DNA of 27,562 nucleotides, taken from the NCBI GenBank assembly GCA_002410325.1, contig DHRK01000021.1, forward strand, positions 1 to 27,562. The letters run 5' to 3'. The notes below the pieces were generated by a model that worked only from the letters and a program-made list of their open reading frames with translations, did not search any database and was not told the origin of the DNA. A program made the position numbers and the translations under genes. Source of the stretch: Syntrophomonas sp. UBA5314. GTDB lineage: Bacteria > Bacillota > Syntrophomonadia > Syntrophomonadales > Syntrophomonadaceae. This document shows, in pieces, positions 16,388 through 22,097 of this stretch (within the stretch, counting starts at the first letter, position 1; every line of letters starts with the position of its first letter).

Positions 16388-16993
16388 CTAAATTCGGGAC
16401 GGATATTCGTCGCTGCAGGGAATGCAAACCGGGTTCCCGCCACGTACGCGGGCGCGTGGTTCCATCACCTGCTCACCGCAAACGCTGCAGGTTATTGATG
16501 AAAAGAGCCGGGCCTTTACCGGGAAATCCAGTTCAACCTCCTCGATTTTAAAGAGCTCCTCATCTGAGGCGTTAAGAACCCGCTGTGTTTCACCGGCCAT
16601 TAACTCGTGAAAGCGCTGGCTGTCTTGCTCGGTACCCTGGCCGGTCATAACCCGGGTTCTCAGATCTTGAAAACCGGCGTCAAGAATACGATCCAGTGTT
16701 TTAACCGCTATGCGCACAGCCTGTCTGGTGTCTCGCCTCCCTATGGTGAAGACATTTTTACCGTAATCCCTAAAAAAGATATTGCCCTTGCCCATCGAAC
16801 ACCCGGTAAGCACCTGCAGGGCGTCCAGGGCGCAATTGTCAGTTTCTACAATGGCTATCAATTCTTCGTCCGGAGACCGCGAGGAGTTCAGGCGGGTTAA
16901 TGCCAGCCGGCCGGCTCGGTAACCCAGGGCCAGGCCCACACAGGCATGACCGTGAAATGCGACGGCCTGGGCCCAATCGTTATCCTGGTTCAT
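16388..16993 (-). CDS. FmdE family protein with C-terminal zinc ribbon
   Basis: This 201-residue protein carries the FmdE domain, named after subunit E of molybdenum formylmethanofuran dehydrogenase. It shows FHGHACVGLALGYRAG near residues 13-28, ETDNCALDALQVLTGCSMGKGN near 54-75, then YGKNVFTIGRR. The C-terminus has a four-cysteine zinc ribbon (CSVCGEQ ... CIPCSDEY). In bacteria such stand-alone proteins often lie beside metal or molybdate transporters; a metal or cofactor binding role is inferred. I chose the ATG at 16993 because a GGAGG site lies seven bases before it. A longer frame from 17086 lacks a ribosome site and would read through the structured leader at 17024-17090. It sits between the His-rich gene and the importer genes on the same strand. 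Confidence 0.85.
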   Translation of the reverse strand: MNQDNDWAQAVAFHGHACVGLALGYRAGRLALTRLNSSRSPDEELIAIVETDNCALDALQVLTGCSMGKGNIFFRDYGKNVFTIGRRDTRQAVRIAVKTLDRILDAGFQDLRTRVMTGQGTEQDSQRFHELMAGETQRVLNASDEELFKIEEVELDFPVKARLFSSITCSVCGEQVMEPRARVRGGNPVCIPCSDEYPSRI

Positions 16994-17023
16994 TGTAATA
17001 CCTCCATTGTCATTAATATTTTG

Positions 17024-17090
17024 GTGTTTGCCGGGGAAAAACAAAAGACCATGCCAGTCCTCTGCAAACACAGATAAGACCTTCATGGTC
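17024..17090 (-). promoter_or_regulatory. Candidate H-type pseudoknot leader of the fmdE-like gene
   Basis: In the RNA of the minus strand two perfect helices interleave. GACCATG (17090-17084) pairs with CATGGTC (17053-17047), and GTGTTTGC (17071-17064) pairs with GCAAACAC (17031-17024). The order A-B-A'-B' is that of an H-type pseudoknot. The last arm ends 18 bases before the GGAGG site of the gene. It does not match a riboswitch class I can name. The pairing is seen; the regulatory role is inferred. Confidence 0.4.
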
Positions 17091-17118
17091 AGGCTTGTTA
17101 AAACGAAAAAGGTTTCAA

Positions 17119-17138
17119 AAAGTTCTGGCTTCTGCCAG
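17119..17138 (-). terminator. Weak terminator between the His-rich gene and the fmdE-like gene
   Basis: On the minus strand CTGGC and GCCAG (17138-17134 and 17129-17125) form a short stem followed by AACTTTTTG. A second hairpin with 6-bp CCGGCG/CGCCGG arms lies at 17205-17224 without a T-tract. Both are after the stop of the His-rich gene, so part of the transcripts may end here. The stem is only five pairs. Confidence 0.4.
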
Positions 17139-17241
17139 CGTTTAATAGGATATTCTATTTAAGCAAAGTAGATTCCTGCTAGAACCTTTATAGTTTTGCA
17201 GAACCCGGCGAACGTCCGCGCCGGAGCAAAATTGATTATGC

Positions 17242-17436
17242 CTAATGGCTGTGCCGGTGCTCGTGATGGGTATGCGCATGTTCCTGTTCCTTGCCGGCCT
17301 CGTGGTCATGTTCGTGCTCATGGGTATAAGCCTCATGGGTGTGTTCATGCTCGTGCATCTCCCCGTTGTGCTCGTGGGGGTGTTTATGACGGAATTCGGG
17401 ATGCGTGTGCTGGTGCTTATGGGAAATACCGTCCAT
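17242..17436 (-). CDS. Small histidine-rich metal-binding protein
   Basis: This protein of 64 residues has 23 histidines (36%) and 12 glutamates, arranged mostly as alternating His-x pairs such as HEHEHTHEAYTHEHEHDHE. It has no signal peptide, no hydrophobic segment and no cysteine. Such composition suits binding or storage of Ni, Zn, Co or Cu ions, as in Hpn-like proteins and the His-rich tails of nickel chaperones and ZIP or CDF transporters. The gene is real rather than a repeat artefact: a near-perfect AAAGGAGG stands nine bases before the ATG. It heads the strand that leads to the FmdE protein and the FecBCD-type importer. Overlapping frames on the plus strand are shadows of the repetitive codons. 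Confidence 0.82.
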   Translation of the reverse strand: MDGISHKHQHTHPEFRHKHPHEHNGEMHEHEHTHEAYTHEHEHDHEAGKEQEHAHTHHEHRHSH

Positions 17437-17536
17437 ATTTAGAACCTCCTTTCCAATCTTAGTTTAATTTTAACGATTGTAGCTAACTTAAAACAAGCAA
17501 ATATTGACAATTGAAATTTTTAGAGATTCAATGCAC

Positions 17537-17566
17537 TTGACCGACAAACGGGTTGGCTGATATATT
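17537..17566 (+). promoter_or_regulatory. Sigma-A-like promoter of the methyltransferase gene
   Basis: TTGACC (17537-17542) and TATATT (17561-17566) are 18 bases apart, each matching the consensus at five of six positions. Transcription would begin near 17573, about 55 bases before the ATG. Another candidate (TTGACA at 17504 with TTCAAT at 17527, 17 apart) lies just upstream. This region also has to hold the divergent promoter of the His-rich gene. Confidence 0.5.
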
Positions 17567-17628
17567 TTAAAAAATTTGTTGCCATGAAAACCCTGGAAAT
17601 TTGTATATAACGGAATGGAGATAGCAGC

Positions 17629-18363
17629 ATGAGCGATTCGCGGGAAGAAATAAGGAAAGTATTTAATGATGTTGCCCAGGCCTATGATTCGCAGCGCCGG
17701 TATTTGATCCCCTGTTTTGACGATTTTTATGGGACAGCTGTGGATCTGGCGGAAGCCGACCAACCGGAACCCTCCATACTGGATATCGGAGCCGGAACTG
17801 GACTGGTATCCGCCCTGTTGTTGAAAAAGTACCCGGCGGCCAGCCTGACGCTTATTGATGTCTCTGATCAGATGATGGCGATGGCCCGCCAGCGTTTTCG
17901 GAATGCTTTCGATATAGAATACATCATCGACGACTTCGCCCGGCACCAGTTTGCCAAATCATTTGACATTATCGTCTCATCGCTGGCCATTCATCATTTA
18001 GACGAACCGGAAAAGAAAGCCCTCTACAACAAGGTTTATCATACTTTGAGAAAGCCCGGCTGTTTTATCAATGCGGATCAGGTTTTAGGCTCGACCGCCT
18101 ATTTGGAAAACCTTTATAAAAAAGACTGGAGGAAAAAGGTGCTGGACAGTCCTCTGACGCAGGAGGAAATAGGTCAGGCCTATGAGAGAACCAGGATGGA
18201 CCAAATGTCCACTCTGGGGGAGCAGTTGGGATGGTTAAAGGATGCCGGGTTCAGCGAAGTCGACTGCGTCTATAAATACTACAATTTTGTGGTGATGTAT
18301 GCCAGAAAGCTATGCTCAGCCCCTCGGGCTGAGCATAGTTCAGACCGTCTACCAAAGCAGTAG
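17629..18363 (+). CDS. Class I SAM-dependent methyltransferase
   Basis: This 244-residue cytoplasmic enzyme has a Rossmann methyltransferase fold. Motif I is ILDIGAGTGLVSALLL near residues 49-64, motif II LTLIDVSDQMMAMARQRF near 74-91, and the later motif FDIIVSSLAIHHLDEPEK near 113-130 followed by RKPGCFINADQV. It looks like the UbiE/small-molecule group; the substrate is unknown. It is transcribed away from the metal-uptake genes. The natural end of the fold seems to be at VVMYARK; the last 17 codons are formed by a perfect hairpin sequence at 18310-18338, which suggests that the end of the gene was extended by, or evolved from, a terminator or an inserted palindrome. Confidence 0.85.
   Translation: MSDSREEIRKVFNDVAQAYDSQRRYLIPCFDDFYGTAVDLAEADQPEPSILDIGAGTGLVSALLLKKYPAASLTLIDVSDQMMAMARQRFRNAFDIEYIIDDFARHQFAKSFDIIVSSLAIHHLDEPEKKALYNKVYHTLRKPGCFINADQVLGSTAYLENLYKKDWRKKVLDSPLTQEEIGQAYERTRMDQMSTLGEQLGWLKDAGFSEVDCVYKYYNFVVMYARKLCSAPRAEHSSDRLPKQ
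18310..18338. terminator. Perfect 13-bp hairpin at the convergent gene ends
   Basis: CTATGCTCAGCCC (18310-18322) and its complement (18326-18338) flank a three-base loop. It lies inside the last codons of the methyltransferase gene and 48 bases past the stop of the converging decarboxylase gene. It has little T-tract on either strand. It probably acts as a weak bidirectional terminator; a palindromic insertion is the alternative. Confidence 0.55.
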
Positions 18364-18385
18364 CTGGGTTGCCCGTTCTGACAAT

Positions 18386-19522
18386 TTATTGACCTTTTTC
18401 GACCTTATCCAAATCAGCACTGACGTCCCAGCTGGAAGCGTCCGCATCCAGGGGGTCGGTGAGCGGCAGAGCCATAAAGAAGCAGGGAGTGGCGTCAAGC
18501 TGAGCCAGACCTTTGCTCATAGTAAGATCCAGCAAATGGCCGCCGGCCGTTTTGTCTTCACTCAGGAAATGGAGGTGGAACCCGGGGACGTTTACCCCCT
18601 GACTTACCGCCGGGCACCAGAACCCCACCAGGGTCCCCTTGACGTTTCTCAACTCAAAAGTGGGTTGATTTTTGGTAATATCGGCCAGGCGCGGGTAGGG
18701 CTTTTTCTGGGCGGGTACGCTCCGGGTTTTAACATAGGGGAATTCTCCGGTAATCTTAATCGCATAGAACATGTTTTTATTAGACATGGCTTTATCCAGG
18801 CGCTCTTGAAGTTGGGCCAGGTTCATTTCTTTATCTACCACCATATTCTGGTCGGGATCAAAATAGGTGACCGCAGCAAAGGGCGACAGGGCGCTGCCGG
18901 CTACCGGGTAGGCGGCGCCATCGGCCTTGATTTGATAAAACTGGCCGTCGACTTCGATCATTTCTCCATCCAGCTTGTCAAAGGTTCCGATGCCGAGGTC
19001 TCCATATTGTCTTAAGACCTCAAAGCTTATCTGTCCGTCATAGGCGCCGGCCAGCAATGAGGTTATGGTCGACATCTGATAGAGAGTTTCCCTGCCCAGT
19101 GGCGCCGTGCCGGAATCGTCTCCGGCAGCACTGCCAGACGCCAATCGTTCCCCGCATATAGGGGATAATACGGACAGGGGGACCATAAGAGCGCCTTCCG
19201 CTATAAACGGTGCTTCCGGCAGCGTAATCCGGGTTTCGTTTAAAATGGCGTTCTTGTCCCCAACTTTGAATTCGAGGCTGGCGGAACATAAGGAAGCGGT
19301 TGTAGTCCGGCTGTCGGCATTCCATTCCAGAGTCCCGTCAAAAACCTCAACGACGGATCTTAAAGGAACCATCAATTCGTCACCTTGCCAGGCGGAGAGT
19401 TCGGAGTGAGGAATGGGTTTGCCATCAACCATTACGAGCGGGGGACCGGTCTGGGCGGCTGCCGTTAAAACAGTGGATAATACAAACAATACGGTCAATA
19501 AGCCAATTATTTTGTTGCGCAT
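18386..19522 (-). CDS. budA: Exported acetolactate decarboxylase with an N-terminal copper-amine-oxidase-N-like domain
   Basis: This 378-residue protein has three parts. Residues 1-23 are a signal peptide (IIGLLTVLFVLSTVLTAAAQ). Residues about 28-125 hold the PLVMVDGKPIP ... MVPLRSVVEVFDGTLEWNAD ... ALMVPLSVL pattern of the copper amine oxidase N-terminal-like domain common on clostridial surfaces. Residues about 145-378 are acetolactate decarboxylase, which turns acetolactate to acetoin: LYQMSTITSLLAGAYDG, GDLGIGTFDKLDGEM, VDGQFYQIKADG and RSVPAQKKPYP. The zinc ligands are intact as His316 and His318 in FHLHF and His329 in TAGGH; Arg267 fits the active-site arginine. Its length beyond the usual 230-260 residues is due to the extra domain. 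An AGGAGGGG site precedes the ATG. No acetolactate synthase gene is in the window, so its source of substrate is unclear. Confidence 0.88.
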   Translation of the reverse strand: MRNKIIGLLTVLFVLSTVLTAAAQTGPPLVMVDGKPIPHSELSAWQGDELMVPLRSVVEVFDGTLEWNADSRTTTASLCSASLEFKVGDKNAILNETRITLPEAPFIAEGALMVPLSVLSPICGERLASGSAAGDDSGTAPLGRETLYQMSTITSLLAGAYDGQISFEVLRQYGDLGIGTFDKLDGEMIEVDGQFYQIKADGAAYPVAGSALSPFAAVTYFDPDQNMVVDKEMNLAQLQERLDKAMSNKNMFYAIKITGEFPYVKTRSVPAQKKPYPRLADITKNQPTFELRNVKGTLVGFWCPAVSQGVNVPGFHLHFLSEDKTAGGHLLDLTMSKGLAQLDATPCFFMALPLTDPLDADASSWDVSADLDKVEKGQ

Positions 19523-19642
19523 TATTTACCCCTCCTGAAATTCGAATCTTGGCCGTGCGTTGCGGGTGTTTATACTATAATCAATAATAGATTAAAACAC
19601 GTATAAAAGGAAGATACGACCCTATCCGGAAAGGAATGCCGC

Positions 19643-19658
19643 CCTGATAATTATCAGG
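19643..19658. promoter_or_regulatory. Perfect 16-bp palindrome, possible operator
   Basis: CCTGATAATTATCAGG is fully self-complementary and lies seven bases before the -35 element at 19666. Its TGATAAT half-sites recall Fur-like operators but the spacing differs from the standard box. A repressor or activator site for the riboswitch promoter, or for the divergent decarboxylase gene, is inferred. Confidence 0.45.
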
Positions 19659-19665
19659 AGAACTA

Positions 19666-19694
19666 TTGCAGGGTGCTGAGTATTGGGCTATAAT
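19666..19694 (+). promoter_or_regulatory. Sigma-A promoter of the Mn riboswitch
   Basis: TTGCAG (19666-19671) and a perfect TATAAT (19689-19694) are 17 bases apart. Transcription would begin near 19701, just before the first arm of the riboswitch. Confidence 0.75.
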
Positions 19695-19703
19695 ACAATC
19701 ATA

Positions 19704-19791
19704 CAAAGGGGAGTAACTTGTTCGGGTAGGATCAACAACCGGTGTTATACCTGGTCCTACCGGCCGGTTAAATGGCGTAGTGAGACCTTTG
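19704..19791 (+). promoter_or_regulatory. yybP-ykoY family (Mn2+) riboswitch
   Basis: The RNA opens with CAAAGGGGAGTA (19704-19715) and closes with GTGAGACCTTTG (ends 19791), the layout I recall for this class. The closing helix pairs CAAAGG (19704-19709) with CCTTTG (19786-19791). The same 3' arm also belongs to the terminator at 19783-19825, so the two folds exclude each other: binding of Mn2+ should hold the closing helix and allow read-through. The second gene downstream is a TerC/YkoY protein, the best-known partner of this class. Confidence 0.8.
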
Positions 19792-19825
19792 TCTCTTAAG
19801 GAGAGGCAAGGGTCTTTTTGTTTTT
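19783..19825 (+). terminator. Riboswitch expression-platform terminator
   Basis: AGACCTTTG (19783-19791) pairs with CAAGGGTCT (19807-19815) with one wobble pair, with an inner TCTC/GAGA helix, and is followed by TTTTTGTTTTT. The 5' arm overlaps the closing helix of the riboswitch, as expected for transcription control. Confidence 0.85.
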
Positions 19826-19866
19826 CCAAGCGGCTTCCTATTGAGTAGTTTTGATTTGGAGCACAC

Positions 19867-20030
19867 TAGTACTCTGTTAATCCTAATTCTATGTATTACT
19901 CGTCGAGGGAAATTTTTGTAGGGCAAGGCGGAGGAATGAGTAATACTGGACGTATTGCGATTGACGACAACGCAGTCATACGAAAATTTAACCGACGATT
20001 ATATATAGAATTAGGATTAACAGAGTACTA
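19867..20030. mobile_element. MITE with 24-bp terminal inverted repeats and TA target duplication
   Basis: The ends GTACTCTGTTAATCCTAA... (from 19869) and their exact complement (to 20028) match over 24 bases and then imperfectly for about 25 more. The unit is 160 bp and flanked by TA on both sides (19867-19868 and 20029-20030). It encodes nothing. TA duplication and size fit a non-autonomous relative of IS630/Tc1-mariner elements. It lies between the riboswitch terminator and htpX, so it is part of that leader. Confidence 0.8.
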
Positions 20031-20105
20031 TAAAGGAGGGGTGCAATAACATTAAAATGGTACTTTTTAAATGATTGATTATCATATTTGGAGGTTAATA
20101 GATTG

Positions 20106-20954
20106 ATGAATACTTTAAAGACTGGAATTCTAATGAGCCTTTTATCCGTGTTGCTGGTGTTGATGGGCAATGCCTTGATGGGCAAAAGCGGAGCGGTAAT
20201 TTTCTTCGTCATTTCCCTGGGGATAAACTTTTTTAGCTACTATTACAGCGACCGGATGGTTATAAAAATGACTCGCTCCAGGCCGGTTTCAGAAGAACAG
20301 GCCCCGGAGCTGTACGCCATGGTTAGAAAACTCACCCAAAGAGCCGAGCTTCCCATGCCCCGGCTTTATATAACCCCATCGGAGCAGGCCAACGCTTTTG
20401 CCACCGGACGCAACCCGGAGCATGCAGCCGTGGCGGTCACCGAAGGGCTTATGAAAATCCTCAACCGGGATGAAGTTGAAGGAGTTTTGGCCCATGAAAT
20501 AGCCCATATCAAAAACCGGGACATTCTGATTGGAACTATAGCTGCTTCAATGGCCGGAGCCATATCCATGATTGCCAATGTGATCCAGTGGGGGGCCATG
20601 CTGGGCGGTCTAGGCGGCCAGAGCGATGATGAAGGCGGGACTGGCATATTGGGCATGCTGGCCATGGCTATTATCGCTCCCATTGCCGCTTTGCTGGTGC
20701 AGATGGCTATTTCCCGATCGCGGGAATATTTAGCCGACCAGAGCGGCGCCCGTCTGGCTGGCCATTCCAGCGGGCTGTCCAATGCGCTTTTAAAACTGGA
20801 GCAGACTTCGCAAAGGGCGCCTATGCAGGTGAACGCCGCAGCTTCTCACCTGTTTATTGTCAATCCTCTCTCCGGCGGGGCTCTGTTGTCATTGTTCAGC
20901 ACCCACCCTCCGGTTAAAGAAAGGGTAAACCGGCTCCGGCTGATGTCTGTGTAA
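20106..20954 (+). CDS. htpX: HtpX-family membrane zinc metalloprotease
   Basis: This 282-residue membrane protease takes part in quality control of membrane proteins. Two membrane segments open the protein (LMSLLSVLLVLMGNAL and AVIFFVISLGINFF). The zinc site is HEIAHIKNRD with His130, Glu131 and His134, and the third ligand is in SREYLADQSGA. The segment ANAFATGRNPEHAAVAVTEGL near residues 95-115 is diagnostic of HtpX. Two further hydrophobic segments lie between. I chose the ATG at 20106, 11 bases after GGAGG; a TTG at 20103 is closer to the site, and a TTG at 20088 would overlap it. It follows the Mn riboswitch leader, and TerC follows 27 bases downstream, so both are probably Mn-controlled; the inserted MITE may weaken that link. 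Confidence 0.92.
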   Translation: MNTLKTGILMSLLSVLLVLMGNALMGKSGAVIFFVISLGINFFSYYYSDRMVIKMTRSRPVSEEQAPELYAMVRKLTQRAELPMPRLYITPSEQANAFATGRNPEHAAVAVTEGLMKILNRDEVEGVLAHEIAHIKNRDILIGTIAASMAGAISMIANVIQWGAMLGGLGGQSDDEGGTGILGMLAMAIIAPIAALLVQMAISRSREYLADQSGARLAGHSSGLSNALLKLEQTSQRAPMQVNAAASHLFIVNPLSGGALLSLFSTHPPVKERVNRLRLMSV

Positions 20955-20981
20955 CTTATAAATTTGGAGGAGTGAGCTGCT

Positions 20982-21662
20982 TTGTTTGGATATGAAACCC
21001 TGATGGCTCTGGGCAGTATTATCATCATTGATCTGGTTTTAGGAGGCGACAACGCTATATTGATTGCCCTGGCCAGCAAAAACCTGGCCCCGGAACAGCA
21101 AAAGAAGGCTCGTCTTTGGGGCATAGCCGGGGCCATACTGGCCAGGGCCACTTTGACTACGGTCGCCGTATACCTGCTTAAAATTCCGCTGCTCAATTTT
21201 TTTGGGGGGCTGGTGCTCCTGTGGATAGCCATTAAGCTGTTGGTTGACGAAAAAGAAATAGAATGCCAGGAATGCTATTCATTGAGTGAAGCGGTGAAGA
21301 TAATCATTACAGCTGATGTGGTAATGGGTATCGATAACATGGTGGCCGTGGCCGGGGCGGCTCATGGCAATGTGCTCCTGGTTTTTTTCGGTCTATTGAT
21401 CAGCGTGCCGATCATCGTCTGGGGAAGCACAATTATTCTCCGCTGGATTGAAAAATACCCGTTTATCATCTATTTAGGGGCTGCAGTGCTGGCCTGGACC
21501 GCCGGTCAGATGATAGCCGGCGATAACATGCTGCGCCAGATTGCCGGCAGCGTAATTCCTTATTACGAATGGCTGCTTCCGGCTTTGGCTACGCTGGGAG
21601 TGGTGTCGACCGGGTATTTCAGAAATCGGGTTTTGCTGAGAAAACCGGATAGCATCATTTAA
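20982..21662 (+). CDS. TerC family membrane protein (YkoY/YjbE type, probable Mn2+ exporter)
   Basis: This 226-residue protein has about seven membrane segments. It bears the TerC signatures with membrane-embedded acidic residues: IIIIDLVLGGDNAILIALAS near residues 12-31 and IITADVVMGIDNMVAVAGAAHG near 107-128. Family members of this type export manganese, some loading metalloenzymes outside. It starts at TTG after a GGAGGAGTGA site. Gene order behind a yybP-ykoY riboswitch supports the Mn2+ role: high manganese would switch on its own export. Confidence 0.9.
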   Translation: MFGYETLMALGSIIIIDLVLGGDNAILIALASKNLAPEQQKKARLWGIAGAILARATLTTVAVYLLKIPLLNFFGGLVLLWIAIKLLVDEKEIECQECYSLSEAVKIIITADVVMGIDNMVAVAGAAHGNVLLVFFGLLISVPIIVWGSTIILRWIEKYPFIIYLGAAVLAWTAGQMIAGDNMLRQIAGSVIPYYEWLLPALATLGVVSTGYFRNRVLLRKPDSII

Positions 21663-21719
21663 TGCCACACGGATCAAGTTGGTGTTTAAATAGATATTTG
21701 CTATGATCTGTTTTAAAGA

Positions 21720-21851
21720 TGCATATTCCTGCTGGTTAAAGCCATAAATAGCCTGAAAAAGAAAGAAGCAGAGAAGCTGGAGACTGCTGCTCCCAGCCGG
21801 GAACAGGAACTGCTGGCCGATATCAGAGACCTGTTGAAGGCCAAGATATAA
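21720..21851 (+). pseudogene. mscL: C-terminal remnant of a large-conductance mechanosensitive channel
   Basis: An open stretch after a stop codon encodes CIFLLVKAINSLKKKE, then a linker, then ELLADIRDLLKAKI and a stop. This is the end of the second membrane helix and the C-terminal helical bundle of MscL. The first two thirds of the channel, including the pore helix, are missing, and there is no start codon or ribosome site. A small hairpin (TAATCTT/AAGATTA, 21859-21880) follows. The gene was evidently lost by deletion near the end of the TerC gene. Confidence 0.75.
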
Positions 21852-21948
21852 ATACAGTTAATCTTAACAGCAAAAGATTAGGATAATAAACAAATTATTG
21901 CCATGAATAGCGCTTTTCCCTATTTATTGCCAAAAATTCGGGGTTATT

Positions 21949-21982
21949 TAAGGGCATCGCTCAATTAAAAGTGATGCCCTTA
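21949..21982. repeat. 13-bp hairpin in the intergenic region
   Basis: TAAGGGCATCGCT (21949-21961) pairs with 21970-21982, with one G-U pair. It lies between the mscL remnant and the end of the serine hydrolase gene, where both strands need a stop, but neither side has a good T-tract. The rest of 21852-22097 holds no gene I can support. Confidence 0.45.
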
Positions 21983-22097
21983 ATCATTTGGGCTACGCAG
22001 GATATTCCGATGCGGAGCAATTTTAACTGTCTCACGAAAGTACTCCGGCTGGCGATTGAGCAGACGAAACTGCGGTTTATATAGATTAAATCTTATC

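Noticed and set aside
16994..17086. N-terminal extension of the FmdE protein by 31 residues
   Set aside because: No ribosome site at 17086, no match to the family, and a GGAGG site correctly placed for the ATG at 16993.
17245..17442. Long hydrophobic plus-strand frame opposite the His-rich gene
   Set aside because: It is the antisense of repeated His codons (CAT/CAC read as ATG/GTG); it has no ribosome site, whereas the minus frame has AAAGGAGG.
19581..19829. Minus-strand 82-codon frame over the riboswitch
   Set aside because: It is explained by the riboswitch, terminator and promoter on the other strand and has no ribosome site.
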